Source: Terriglobales bacterium
Lineage (GTDB): Bacteria; Acidobacteriota; Terriglobia; Bryobacterales; Bryobacteraceae
Direction of reading: 5' to 3'
Assembly (NCBI GenBank): GCA_027485675.1
Contig: JAIXQP010000043.1
Location: forward strand, 1-64,000
Length of the DNA: 64,000 nt
Below are positions 16,888-26,299 of the stretch, in pieces. The stretch's first letter is position 1, and every line of letters begins with the position of its first letter. A program made the translations under genes and the position numbers. The notes under the pieces are model-generated. The model ran no database searches. It saw only the letters and a list, made by a program, of their open reading frames with translations, and had not been told where the DNA came from.

Positions 16888-19800
16888 TTACTCCAGAATG
16901 ATGATTGCGCCTTCATCGATGTACTTCTGAAGTGAATCCCGTATCAGGGTGAGTGCCTGTTCCAGTTCAGGTTGGGTTTGGATGGGACGATTGAAGAACT
17001 CCGAGACTCGAACCTTCCGCACCGGGGCCTTCTTTTCCCCGCCTAGCGACATCTCTTGCAGCTTGACCAGCACCGATGACTTCAATCCATCAACAGCGCA
17101 AAGATCGGACTCCATCTCGGTCAGACTGGCTTCTCCTAACGATGTGCCCTCTGCGACTGCCTCTTTGTCTTCGGGCTTGCCGACCCGCCCTTGAAGAGGC
17201 GCTAGTAGGGAGGTTGCCATCCCCGGATTCGTTGCTTCGAGCGGCCCCCACTCCTTTCGGTTCTTGATCTCTTCAATCGCAGACTCGTACGCCTTCTTCC
17301 GCCGCTCGAACAGATCGCCGTATGCTTGCTTGTACGCACCCAGGATGGCATTGGTGCTTTCAGAAATTTCATTCCAGGAGTCGATGAAATGCTCTGAATC
17401 CAGCATTGCCTTCAGTTCGCTGACCTGTGTGGCAATTTCAGGCGACGAGGAATGTGATGCAAGCCGCTGCCAGACTTGCTCTGTGGCCAATCGGGACTGA
17501 CGGAGAAGCGCAATCGCCGCACCGTCGAGCGACTCCCGTATCTTCCGCACCTTGTCTCTGGTCTCACCAAATTGCGCTCCGTTCTCGGTGAGAATCCGCA
17601 CGCAGTCATCAGAAGCCGACGACTGAATGCCGAGGAGAGTTTGTTGGAATTCCGACAGCAGCGGCAAGATCGGAAGATGGTGCGCCTCGCTGGTAGCCTT
17701 CAGAGGGTACAGCTTCTCCAGTTCCTCCGCAGCCACCTTCTTGAACGCCGCTGCGATGGCTCCTTCCTCAACATCGACTTCCTCTCCAGTCAGGTCCTCC
17801 AATTGCTGGACGGCCTGGGTGAGCGTCTTCAGGCCGACCGATTGCCGAGGAGAGAACAACGACGACTTGAAAGCCGGATTGCTGTTGAAGGGCGTTCGTG
17901 ACGCCGGGTCTTGGTAGTTGTGGAAGCGGTTGCCCTGGAAGGTGACTTCAATCTCGCCCGCCCGGAATAGGGTGGCAAGAATCAACCGCAATATGTCACG
18001 TTCCCAACCATAGGGCGTGCCGCCGAATCTTCTTTCAAGCGCCTTCCCCATGCGAGTATCCTTGTTGCCGTAGCTGTGCTCGCTCTTGAGGTAATCGAGC
18101 ACTTCCTTGGCGACCGGGGCGCTGGTGCTGATGACGTTCTTGGGTCCGTCCTTCACGACTAGTCCGAGACCTTGCTCACTGAGATAAAAGACAGATGGCA
18201 ATGCTTTTAGGTCGGCAGCTTTGAGGATTTGTTCGGCTTCATCTCCCTTGATTGACCGAGAACCCATGTGCAACTTCGGATACAGATCAGGCACCACTTG
18301 GCCGAAGAGCTTCCTGAGAATCTCGCTGAAACTCTTGCCCAGTGCGGACGCATCCCTCTGAATGCCTCGGAACATGCCCGTTCCACGTTCCAGGGCCTCA
18401 GTCAGCTTATCCCGCAGTCGTGTCTCGTAGCCGTTCTTGGAATTCTTCTCATCCTGGAGACACGTTGCCTCGTCTGCGCTGATCCTCTGCTGGGCGCTGA
18501 GTTGGCTGTACTTATCCACCATCTTGCGTGAGGCGTGAAGTTGACCCACCAACTCATCGATCTCGGGCGTCAGGCAGAACAGCCAGTAGAGATCGTTCTC
18601 GTGAGACTTCTGTTGGCTGTCGGTACGAACCTCTTCGATGCGCTTCGCAAGTTCGTCCGCATCCTCGGTGACGCTCAGGTTCAATGGAATCTCGCCCTCA
18701 TCGCCGATGCTGGTTCCATCAGCACTGACACCGATTCGGAAAGAACGGTTCTGATGTCGGAAGGTCTTAAATTCCGGCTCGTCGAAGATTTGTTGCAGGG
18801 CAGTTCGGACGAGTTCATTCCGCTCACGAGGCTTCGGTTCAAGATAGCCTCGGCGCTCGGTCTCCCAGTTCTTCTCCTGGGCCGTCTGGAGCTTCCATCC
18901 TTCTTCGGTATTGCGGATGAACTGAGCAGCGTTCAGGCGTTTTACCGCCCCTTGCACTTCGGAGAGGGGTGTTGGCTTGCCGACCTCATCGACCAGAACC
19001 GCAGCCAGATTCTCCTCGGTACGGGGTAGATCACGAATGAATTCGAGGAGGCAGATGGCCTTGGCTACTCGCAACGCCCAACCGTGATCTTCTGCATCAT
19101 TCTTGAATCGCTCGGCGATTTGATAGATGTCAGTCCGCTTCTCATTCGAGAGGTTGCCTTCAACCAACTCGAAAACTTTGTCGAGCGTCACCAGCGCTCC
19201 GATTGATTTCTTGGCGAATGCTGTTCGGTCGGAGACCAGCATCTCGTAAGCCTGTTTGATGATGGTGCGGTTGCTGCCGCCGTAATGCCGTGGAGCACCG
19301 GGTTGTAGCCGGATGCCTGACATGATCCCGATGCAGAGGTCGATGTAGTGCGGCGGATACGGATAGAAGTGGATGAAGTCGCTTTCGTTGATTTCTGTTC
19401 GGCGGGTTGTTCGCTTAAGCCGCAGCGCATCATTCAACAAGCCTTGGTTGGCAGAGAAGAGCTTTTGGAGTCGGGTTTCGGCTTCCGGCTTCTTGGCCAA
19501 CACACGCTTTGTGGCGACCTCCCTGATGTCGGACGGGGCAAGATCAACACGGTGGCGGAAGCGGTCCTGCAACTTGGCTAATTCGACCCGCTTCGAGTCA
19601 ATGGCGGCAACCACTTCGTCCAGCTTCTCCTGGGAAGTGACCACGATCCAACAAGGCGCAGTGATCTTGTGCTCTTTCAGGAGGTTCTTGCCGACCTTGC
19701 CGAATTCCTCGATGGTCGCTCGCAGGTCTTCAATCTTGTCGCCGCTTCGGGCGACGTGCTGGCCCACTTCGTCGATGATGAACACGAGAGCCTTATTCTT

Positions 19801-20553
19801 GCGGCGACGACCCCAAAGCTCGAATGTTCGCTTGACGACTTTGCTAACCGAGATCGAGGCGTCCCGATTCCGTTGAGAGTGGGACCACGAGTCCGCAGTG
19901 GGATAAACCTTCGGATCAAGCTCGTGAAGTATAAGGCTCGCTCTTGAGAGCTTCTGCGCCCCGGCCCGCACTGTATCCCAATCCTTGTTCAGCAGCTTCT
20001 TGCAGGTGGCCACGAACTCAGGCAGCTTTCCTTCCGCTTCAAGTTCGATCTCCAGTTCTGCAATGTCGAAGTCTTCCGAATACCCAAGCTCACGCAAGAG
20101 GACCGTGTACATCAATTCCGCAATGCGCTGGGTGACCTTGCGGGTGTCGGCCTCCTTCGCCACTTCAAAGAGGATGACTTCGGTGGGCGTCTTTGCGTTG
20201 ATTAGGTCCAGCAGGTCGCTGGTGCGCTTGTCTTGCAACTGGCCCTTGAAGAGATCAGCAAATTTCTTTCCGAGTACCGTGCCGTTTTGCAGTGCGTAGC
20301 CGAGGTTCTTCGCAAATGAACTCTTACCGGACCCGAAGAAGCCTGAGACCCAGACGCCGACACTCTCGTTGGGATCGCTTGGAGCATCGGCGATGGCCTT
20401 GAGGAGTTCATAATACTGTTCACGGATGCTGTCCGTGGCAACGTATTCGGTGATCTCTGCGTAGACTGATTGCTCGTCGGCCTGATCGACTTGGATGATC
20501 TCCTCGATCTTCCGATTGAGGTCACGTGTTAGCAGATCGCCAATGGTCTTCAT
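16888..20553 (-). CDS. brxC: BREX P-loop ATPase BrxC
   Basis: 1221 residues. The family opening (MKTIGDLLTRDLNRKIEEII) is followed by Walker A at about 71-79 (GFFGSGKSS) and a Walker B region ALVFIIDEVGQHVARS. The remainder, including long charged helices, matches the usual BrxC/PglY size. BrxC is a core ATPase required for BREX defence. It follows brxB after a 15-base gap and precedes the HEPN gene by 3 bases. No frameshift or missing motif is visible. Confidence 0.95.
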   Translation of the reverse strand: MKTIGDLLTRDLNRKIEEIIQVDQADEQSVYAEITEYVATDSIREQYYELLKAIADAPSDPNESVGVWVSGFFGSGKSSFAKNLGYALQNGTVLGKKFADLFKGQLQDKRTSDLLDLINAKTPTEVILFEVAKEADTRKVTQRIAELMYTVLLRELGYSEDFDIAELEIELEAEGKLPEFVATCKKLLNKDWDTVRAGAQKLSRASLILHELDPKVYPTADSWSHSQRNRDASISVSKVVKRTFELWGRRRKNKALVFIIDEVGQHVARSGDKIEDLRATIEEFGKVGKNLLKEHKITAPCWIVVTSQEKLDEVVAAIDSKRVELAKLQDRFRHRVDLAPSDIREVATKRVLAKKPEAETRLQKLFSANQGLLNDALRLKRTTRRTEINESDFIHFYPYPPHYIDLCIGIMSGIRLQPGAPRHYGGSNRTIIKQAYEMLVSDRTAFAKKSIGALVTLDKVFELVEGNLSNEKRTDIYQIAERFKNDAEDHGWALRVAKAICLLEFIRDLPRTEENLAAVLVDEVGKPTPLSEVQGAVKRLNAAQFIRNTEEGWKLQTAQEKNWETERRGYLEPKPRERNELVRTALQQIFDEPEFKTFRHQNRSFRIGVSADGTSIGDEGEIPLNLSVTEDADELAKRIEEVRTDSQQKSHENDLYWLFCLTPEIDELVGQLHASRKMVDKYSQLSAQQRISADEATCLQDEKNSKNGYETRLRDKLTEALERGTGMFRGIQRDASALGKSFSEILRKLFGQVVPDLYPKLHMGSRSIKGDEAEQILKAADLKALPSVFYLSEQGLGLVVKDGPKNVISTSAPVAKEVLDYLKSEHSYGNKDTRMGKALERRFGGTPYGWERDILRLILATLFRAGEIEVTFQGNRFHNYQDPASRTPFNSNPAFKSSLFSPRQSVGLKTLTQAVQQLEDLTGEEVDVEEGAIAAAFKKVAAEELEKLYPLKATSEAHHLPILPLLSEFQQTLLGIQSSASDDCVRILTENGAQFGETRDKVRKIRESLDGAAIALLRQSRLATEQVWQRLASHSSSPEIATQVSELKAMLDSEHFIDSWNEISESTNAILGAYKQAYGDLFERRKKAYESAIEEIKNRKEWGPLEATNPGMATSLLAPLQGRVGKPEDKEAVAEGTSLGEASLTEMESDLCAVDGLKSSVLVKLQEMSLGGEKKAPVRKVRVSEFFNRPIQTQPELEQALTLIRDSLQKYIDEGAIIILE

Positions 20554-20568
20554 TTGATCCCGTCTCCG

Positions 20569-21168
20569 TTAGCCATAAATTTTCACCCGATAGTTGCCCA
20601 AAGCATCCCGGTCCTTCAAGTCCATGAAACGTAGGCCCGTCGTGCCCTCGATGGACCCCGGATAGAAGAGAACCGTCGTCACCTTTGTCTTGCCGTGCAT
20701 CTTGTCGAGGAGCATCGACATATGAAAGATACCGGGCGACATCGCAGCCACACGGGTTAAAAACACGACCGAATTTTCGGGATTGATGGAAGCCAGCCGC
20801 TCTGCCATCAAATCCCACAGCGGAACCCAGACTTTGCTCGACAGGTACGTGGTCACCTGCTGCTGTGCCTCGACGAAGCCTCGCTGCCGTTCCAATTCGA
20901 TGACGGCCTCCAGCCCTTCGTCATCGTCCTTTTGGTGAACCCTTTCGAGTGCGGACCAAAGTAGTTCAGACATTGGGATGATGTGAACGTCTTTTCCGTA
21001 TGCCCCGAGGCGACTTGTCAACAACTTGATCTGCCAACGAAGTGCCCACTCATCCTTGGGGTCGTATCGCATGATCGCAAAAGGGAGATCGTGGTAGACG
21101 CTGACCCTTGGCGGCTCGGCGACGAGATCGCTTTCGAGAAGGGCAATACTATCTTTGAGCGAGGACAT
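20569..21168 (-). CDS. brxB: BREX protein BrxB (DUF1788)
   Basis: 199 residues beginning MSSLKDSIALLESDL. This internal ATG is chosen because the sequence from here matches the family; a longer upstream reading would run inside brxA. Typical segments include VYHDLPFAIMRYDPKDEWALRW (split across the fold), VVFLTRVAAMSPGIFHMSMLL and TTVLFYPGSIEGTTGLRFMD. BrxB is a small core component of type 1 BREX with no known enzymatic motif. It overlaps the end of brxA by 20 bases. Confidence 0.93.
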   Translation of the reverse strand: MSSLKDSIALLESDLVAEPPRVSVYHDLPFAIMRYDPKDEWALRWQIKLLTSRLGAYGKDVHIIPMSELLWSALERVHQKDDDEGLEAVIELERQRGFVEAQQQVTTYLSSKVWVPLWDLMAERLASINPENSVVFLTRVAAMSPGIFHMSMLLDKMHGKTKVTTVLFYPGSIEGTTGLRFMDLKDRDALGNYRVKIYG

Positions 21169-21961
21169 TCGAATACTCCTCAAGGGTTTCAGCGGGAAAG
21201 GTGAGTCGTGTAACACTCCCGGCGACGTGGTACTCCAGCAGGTGTTGCTGGTGGGCCTCAAACAGGAATCGTTCTACGTCCCCGGGATGCAAGAAGAAAA
21301 GCCTCCAATCAGGCAATTCGATCAGCTTGGCCCCGGAGGGCTGCTGCTTCTTCAGGTAGAAAACGGTATATGCGAAGGCTTCGATCGGGAGGTATACAGG
21401 AACGATCCTCTTATTGACAGCCCCTTGGAGGACACCGAAATCCCTCAGCGTTGAAAGTAAGCCCTGAGCAGCGTGAACCAAGGTCGATTCGGACCAACGG
21501 CTGGTCATTTTCCCTTCATCGACCCACTTTGCCAAAGTCCGTTGGAACTCCAGCACATTGATATCAACCAACCCTCGCTCGAACATCGGCAAGAAGATGT
21601 CCGTTACTACGTGATGCAGTAGTTGGTCCGCCCGAGCGGCGTGAAAATACAGCACACGTTCCAGAGCGGCGCTCGGGAACTTCCTGCTGACGAATGTCAC
21701 CAAAGCTATCGTGACTGAGGGTTCGCTCAGGTACCGTTGTCGGAAAATTCCCAGGATGTCCTCCACTCGAGAGCGTGAGGCTTTCCCAAGGAGGTTCTCG
21801 TGGCGCATCCTGGCGAGGTTGTCCTCGACGGGCTTCTGAATATCCCAATTCGAGAGCAAGGTTTTCGTGTCGCCGATCAAAGCTCCAGCCTTGATGATTC
21901 GGGACGTGTATGGAGTGGAAGGCACAATCTGCCTACCCCTATCGCTGGTGATCACTGCCAT
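21149..21961 (-). CDS. brxA: BREX protein BrxA (DUF1819)
   Basis: 270 residues with the features of the DUF1819/BrxA family: an N-terminal YTSRIIKAGALIGDTKTLL segment, the VTFVSRKFPSAALERVLYFHA stretch, and a C-terminal half containing GVLQGAVNKRIVPVYLP and FLHPGDVERFLFEAHQQHLL. BrxA is a small all-helical DNA-binding protein and usually the first gene of type 1 BREX operons, as here. The operon reads brxA-brxB-brxC-HEPN-pglX-pglZ-brxL with overlaps or gaps of at most 15 bases. Confidence 0.94.
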   Translation of the reverse strand: MAVITSDRGRQIVPSTPYTSRIIKAGALIGDTKTLLSNWDIQKPVEDNLARMRHENLLGKASRSRVEDILGIFRQRYLSEPSVTIALVTFVSRKFPSAALERVLYFHAARADQLLHHVVTDIFLPMFERGLVDINVLEFQRTLAKWVDEGKMTSRWSESTLVHAAQGLLSTLRDFGVLQGAVNKRIVPVYLPIEAFAYTVFYLKKQQPSGAKLIELPDWRLFFLHPGDVERFLFEAHQQHLLEYHVAGSVTRLTFPAETLEEYSNVLAQR

Positions 21962-21965
21962 CTGC

Positions 21966-22183
21966 CTAACGCATCCTTGTTGGCAAGTTCGCCTTGGAAA
22001 GCCCCTTGCAGTTCCGTTCGATCATCTCGGTCAGGAGTAGCGAGACGCCGGCTCGAGCACAGTCATCTCTTGCCCGAAAGCAGGCGACCCTGTTGAGCAA
22101 TTCCCAAAGGTCGGAAGGCAGACGGGCCGAGTTGTCTTGTACGGACGTTCGGAATATGCTGGGACGGCTCGTTCTTTGGCCAT
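21966..22183 (-). pseudogene. Small regulator-like gene with a frameshift, upstream of brxA
   Basis: From the ATG at 22183 one frame reads MAKERAVPAYSERPYKTTRP, then turns to nonsense. Another frame takes over with RLPSDLWELLNRVACFRARD and RAGVSLLLTEMIERNC and stops 4 bases before the brxA ATG. Joined, they would make a 70-residue protein with a ribbon-helix-helix-like feel (RLPxDLWxLL). A collapsed CGTC duplication (4 bases) at the junction would explain the shift. It could be a broken BREX regulator or a sequencing error in an intact one. Confidence 0.45.
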
Positions 22184-22216
22184 CTTCAGAGTCTACCTTT
22201 TGTGAATTGCTGATTG

Positions 22217-22228
22217 CTGACCGGTCAG
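22217..22228. promoter_or_regulatory. 12-bp perfect palindrome upstream of the BREX operon
   Basis: CTGACCGGTCAG is a perfect palindrome 33 bases upstream of the ATG of the small frameshifted gene and about 255 bases upstream of brxA. It is flanked by a direct repeat (TGCTGATTGCTGA). The position suits an operator controlling the whole island, but the binding protein is unknown. Confidence 0.5.
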
Positions 22229-22812
22229 GATGATAAGACGATCTGCCCTGGGAGGGGCCTTGAAATATCGCACCGCAAAAGCGCCGTGGTGTGGTGAAGT
22301 TCCCCTGACGAGATTTGCTCAGCGGTTGAACGGCCAAGTGTGAAAGCAGCGGATCAGATGGACTGGAGGGTTTCTTAGCGCTGCGGTCGCGGGGGCCGAG
22401 GGTGGCCCTGCGCCCGGTGGGCAGGACGTCGATGGGGAGAGTTTACGGATTCGGTTACTCTGGCCAAGCTGGTGATGGAAGGCGAGTGAAACGTCTGACG
22501 CCGACTCGGAACGGACATCTCACGGACCAAGAGGAACGCCGCGTGCAGGCGAAATGCGCGAGGGGACGCTAACAGAACGCCAGTGATATGGTCCGCAGCG
22601 CACTGAGGACCTTGGACGGGACATTGAGTTGCATCATCATGAGCATCTCGATCAGTTCGACGGAGCCGTTGGCATTCTGGCCCTAAAGCGTTAAATCCCA
22701 GGGATTTGGGGACAAAGTCCCCAATCTCAAGGTCCTGGTCCACGCGCGATCATTTCGAGAGCGCTTTCGAGTGAAATCTGTGGTCGATCCTTGGCCGGAT
22801 TGTTGGCGTCCC
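22229..22812. other. Degraded intergenic stretch with a short hairpin
   Basis: No supported gene. A perfect hairpin lies at 22706-22724 (TTGGGGAC-AAA-GTCCCCAA). Open frames on the minus strand have no recognisable domain and unlike codon use. The stretch follows the broken PIN gene and is probably decayed accessory DNA. Confidence 0.5.
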
Positions 22813-23088
22813 TCATCGGCGGGATCGCGGCGTCCCCCGAGGTATCCCGTGGGTGCCATAGTGACGCGGTCGCCGGCTAGTGGCGTAGGGCGCACTGGAA
22901 CCGATTCGTGGTTTCACTGGAAGGCGGCTGAGTGCCGCATACAACTCGGCAAGGGGGTGGGCGCACTGGATACCGACGACCTTTCCATCCGCGACGCTCC
23001 GCAGCAGTGGCCAAGCTCTTTCGTGGTGGGGATGGCTGCTTTCCGCAGCCGCTACCAAAACGGACGTATCGAAAATTCCCTCACGAAT
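22813..23088 (-). pseudogene. Truncated PIN-domain toxin
   Basis: The reading EGIFDTSVLVAAAESSHPHH, then VVGIQCAHPLAELYAALSRLP, is the N-terminal half of a VapC-like PIN protein, with the first Asp and the Glu present. After KPRI the frame degenerates into Arg/Pro-rich sequence and the C-terminal acidic block is missing. There is no standard start codon in frame; ATT is the only candidate near the antitoxin stop. It lies directly downstream of the intact RHH antitoxin gene, so this was a toxin-antitoxin pair that lost its toxin. Confidence 0.65.
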
Positions 23089-23362
23089 GGGAGGCTTTGC
23101 GCAGATTCAAGAGCCACTCCTCTCGAACCTCTTCGACCACGGTATCCCAGTGGGCACTGGCCTCGGCCTGGCCCTGGTGCACCCATAGCCCATCGACTTT
23201 CACCACGGCGGGGACCGCTGGCAGGTTGGTGACGGTCGGGGATTCCTGAGGCGCCAGAGTCTGCACGGCGGACTCAATGAACTCCTCCAGCGAACGGAAA
23301 CGGCCAGCCCGAATGGCGGCTTCGATCGCCTGTTCCTGATGTGGTTCCAGGGTGACTTGCAT
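23081..23362 (-). CDS. RHH-type antitoxin
   Basis: 93 residues. The opening MQVTLEPHQEQAIEAAIRAG with RFRSLEEFIESAVQTL is a ribbon-helix-helix antitoxin pattern (beta strand then two helices). The tail contains the WDTVVEEVREEWLLNLRK stretch that would bind a toxin. The partner PIN gene downstream is broken, so this may now act only as a DNA-binding repressor or anti-addiction remnant. Confidence 0.72.
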   Translation of the reverse strand: MQVTLEPHQEQAIEAAIRAGRFRSLEEFIESAVQTLAPQESPTVTNLPAVPAVVKVDGLWVHQGQAEASAHWDTVVEEVREEWLLNLRKASHS

Positions 23363-23791
23363 GCGCTGAATGACCTCGTCCCTACGATCCCACTGTAGCG
23401 AATTTCAGGATCTCCGAGGTTGTATCGAAATGTAGCCGAGACCGGCAGGCCGGAGACGGTTTGCCGATTGCGTTTGGCGGGCGGCAAGTCCGTAGCCCAA
23501 GCAATATATGCTTTGGCAGCTATAAAAGCCGAATCGATATGTTTTAACCGCTAGAATAGCTCGCCGCTTGGCTTCGGCAAGCCTGTTTCTTGTGGTTGTA
23601 CCTGTTGAGGGCGGGACCGGCTGCACTCCGTTGGGTGATCTGAGACCAGTTCCGTGTCAGACCGGCGCGGGGCCGGCGACGGGAGCTGTTTTGGGCTATC
23701 GCCCCTCGCCAAGTGGACAGGAAGGTGATTGGCAGACCGTGCTGACTCGGTTATTCTGCTAACAGAGTCACGTCAGGATAAGGGCCACCGA
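23363..23791. other. Intergenic stretch, nothing assigned
   Basis: About 430 bases between divergent small antitoxin genes, including an AT-richer patch near 23500-23550 that could hold promoters for the minus-strand antitoxin. No gene, RNA or clear repeat is supported. Confidence 0.4.
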
Positions 23792-23971
23792 ATGAATGGG
23801 AATCTCACTGAGGATCGGGAGCGCTGGGAATGCGATCAACGAGAGTACGAGGCGAAGCTAACGCGGCTGCAATCCGCGATCGATGCGGGAGATGCCAGCG
23901 GGACTTTTGATGGCGATCCGTTTGAGGGCCTTCTCGAAGGGATGCGGCGGCACCGGACGGCAGCGGAGTGA
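23792..23971 (+). CDS. Small orphan antitoxin-like protein
   Basis: 59 residues, very charged (MNGNLTEDRERWECDQREYE, then LQSAIDAGDASGTFDGDPFE and GLLEGMRRHR). The pattern LxSAIDAGDASGxFxGDPFE resembles the C-terminal half of ParD-type antitoxins; the N-terminal DNA-binding part is missing or very short. No toxin follows. Probably a fragment or a small orphan antitoxin. Confidence 0.4.
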   Translation: MNGNLTEDRERWECDQREYEAKLTRLQSAIDAGDASGTFDGDPFEGLLEGMRRHRTAAE

Positions 23972-24156
23972 GCGCGCGGATATCCGTTAGGTAGGTTGGG
24001 GCGCCGGCGACCGCATGTCTGGTGAGGGGGAGACGGTGTTACCCGGCTTCGAGTGACTCGCCAGTAGAAAGGAACCCGTGCCGATCCCAATCCGGCCATG
24101 CCCCGGCTGAGGATCCGCGCTGGTTCGTCAAGGGTTCCCGCCGGTGCGCGTTGACG

Positions 24157-24294
24157 GGGGCCGGTGGATTTGCCGGTGACGGCATCGGCAGGCAACTGGC
24201 GGATCTCGGGGATATCCAAGAGATCGATCTGACTATCCGGGAGGGTGGCCAGCCGCCTTAATTCACTCCGCGTTTTCTCCGTGAGCTGCTTCAT
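24157..24294 (-). pseudogene. BrnA-like antitoxin fragment
   Basis: MKQLTEKTRSELRRLATLPD followed by SQIDLLDIPEIRQLPADAV matches the N-terminus of BrnA antitoxins (LAALPDSQIDLSDIPE pattern). Beyond VTGKSTGP the sequence is no longer BrnA-like, where the RHH DNA-binding part (RLDADVLAWF type) would be expected. No convincing brnT gene lies upstream. Confidence 0.5.
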
Positions 24295-24504
24295 TGAAAA
24301 TGTTTTCGTGACGACTGGACCGGAGGGCACGGATCGTTGGAGAGCTACTGGGCGGAATCGAACTCGATCCCGAGCATGGCCACGTTCCACTGTCTTTCAG
24401 ATTAGCGCGGGTTCGGTTTGCTGGTCTTTCCGGCTCTGGGTGGCGATTGGCGATGGTTCGCAGCGCGCCGGGCGTGGCTCCGCCCGCGGTGTGGCGGTGG
24501 GGGG

Positions 24505-24596
24505 GAGTGGGTCGGCGATACTGACGGGATTCATTGATCGCTCCACCACCCGACGCCATTGCTTCCGCCCCGCCGCGCGCGCGGCGGGGCTGCTAA
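24505..24596 (+). repeat. Decayed copy of the 5' end of the phospholipase C gene
   Basis: This segment is about 85-90% identical by eye to 27843-27940, which spans the start and Tat signal of the phospholipase C gene. The copy reads SAILTGFIDRSTTRRHCF where the intact gene reads SAILTGFMDRSTTRRHFF, so its start codon is ATT rather than ATG and it diverges after the AARAAG segment. It is a non-functional fragment. Confidence 0.75.
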
Positions 24597-24803
24597 CGTT
24601 TTGCTGGGAACGCTTCTCCGTCGGACACTGCTGAGGCGACCGATTCCATGCTCAGAGAATGGCTTTGGGATGACAAAATCCAATACGATCTTAAAGTCGG
24701 CCAACCGCGGACTGTCCCGATGCCCGATCGTCCAACGTTGCCAAGTTGGCGAAGCCACTATCTCTGACTGCTTGGCCCAAGACCACTGAATATACTCGGC
24801 TGT

Positions 24804-25205
24804 TTATGCCGCGCGGTAGATCAGGGCGTCATCGATGAAATGGCCATTGATCACGTTTTTGGAAAACCGGATTTGGGCTATCCCTGAACCCGTCCGCACA
24901 GCGGCCTTCATCAGCCGGACCAGGTCGGCGTCCGCGTCCAGGACCCCGATCATCGAGAGCGGGATTCCTTCGTCGCTTCCGAGTTCGTCGATGGCCGTCT
25001 GTATTTTCTGGTAGACCGAGCGGGGGCCCTGGGTGCTTACCTCCGGTGAGGCGAAAAACAACCGCCACTCGTTCACCTCCGGCAGAAGAAACCACAACGC
25101 CGCAACGACGGGTAGCCCGCTGGAATCGAGTTTGGCCGTGAGGCTTGCCCCTGCTTCAATCATCCGGTCCGTCAACTGCTCTGTTGCCATTGTGTCCTCA
25201 GCCAT
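24804..25205 (-). CDS. Conserved protein encoded directly after hipA, function unknown
   Basis: 133 residues (MAEDTMATEQLTDRMIEAGA) with a smooth alpha/beta pattern: VVAALWFLLPEVNEWRLFFA, SVYQKIQTAIDELGSDEGI, ISRFSKN-like IRFSKNVINGHFIDDALIYR. I recall similar hypothetical proteins next to hipA-type genes but know no function. It overlaps the hipA-like stop by 8 bases (ATG at 25190 is an alternative start). Unlike the hipA and hipB remnants upstream it looks intact. Confidence 0.65.
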   Translation of the reverse strand: MAEDTMATEQLTDRMIEAGASLTAKLDSSGLPVVAALWFLLPEVNEWRLFFASPEVSTQGPRSVYQKIQTAIDELGSDEGIPLSMIGVLDADADLVRLMKAAVRTGSGIAQIRFSKNVINGHFIDDALIYRAA

Positions 25206-26297
25206 CATAGAACTCCACTCGACAGGGCCGCGCCCGCTGCGTGCATCTCGCGAGCCTTTGCCTCCGCGGTCGAATGCTCGTACCGGTGGCCTCGGCGGTG
25301 TCCTGCACGATTCGTACGACGGGTTCCATGGGCATGTGCGCTTTTTCGGTGAGGCGGCGGAGCTGATCCAATGAGATTTGCTCCAGGTCCCGGCTGCCGC
25401 CCAGGGTGAGAGCCAGCTTGTCGTTCGGGATGTAGGGTAGCGTGGACACAAAATCGTAAGCGGGAGCGAGTTCGGGCGTGCGGGCGTCGGGATACCGGAG
25501 CGACCAGTTCTTGGGATTCATATCGGAATTGCCAATCAGTACCGAAAAGGTCAGCCGCCGGATGAATTCGTAGGCCCCCCGCTCCCCCGTCTCGGCCCAG
25601 AGAACCCGGGCGATGTTGCCGTAGCTCACCCCCTTGTATTTGTCCTCCGGAAACTGGCCGAAGACCTGCGCGAAATCCTCCCCATGGACGCGGCCACCGT
25701 CCGGCGCGCGGTGAAAGCGCTCGACGGCCAAGGCGTTGCCTTTGATGGCGGTCCCCTGGAAGGGCAACCCCTGAATCGCGGAGACAGGGACGAGTTGTAT
25801 CCGCGAGACCGCGATCCCTATGGCGCGCGCCAGTTCCAACATGGCGCACTCGTTTTCGGAGACCGCGTCAAACGTCTGGGAGGGAAGCTTTACGATCCAA
25901 GAGCCGCCGATGCCCTCCGCAGGCACCGTCAGCCGTCCGCGCGCCTCGAGGATGGCAGAAGACTTTAGCTGCACTCCGGCGAGGTAGAACCGCAACGGGC
26001 GGCCAGCAGGAAGAACTCGCGCTGCGGCAGGACGCCGGCCCGCTCGGCGAGGTAGGCGCGCAGGTGGCCCTCTGGCAGCAGATTGGCGAGGTAGGACGGG
26101 ACCCTCTGGCGGATCAACTGGGGAGCGGTGACCAAGCCGCCGGAGCGACAGGCTCAAGGTGGGCGCTCCGGATCGTCGCTGTAGGCTGGATCAATGGAAA
26201 AGAACTGGCGCTCGCCGGCCAAGCGGGTGAGGGCGCCGATTCTTCGTCCGTGGAGATGGACGCCCAGGGTGGTCAGCGTTTTCGGATCGATCCGCAT
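25198..26297 (-). pseudogene. HipA-like kinase pseudogene
   Basis: The start is ATG at 26297 (MRIDPKTLTTLGVHLHGRRI), 2 bases after the hipB-like stop. The N-terminal part is broken across frames: SIDPAYSDDPERP, then LSLSL in a second frame, then YLANLLPEGHLRAYLAERAG in a third. About 40 residues are missing between REFFLLAARCG and RFYLAGVQLKSSA. The C-terminal kinase part is intact in one frame, with GGSWIVKLPS, GNSDMNPKNWSL (catalytic Asp and Lys/Asn) and APAYDFVSTLPYI. HipA kinases phosphorylate aminoacyl-tRNA synthetases and are neutralised by HipB. With this much damage the product is probably inactive. Confidence 0.75.
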
Positions 26298-26299
26298 GG

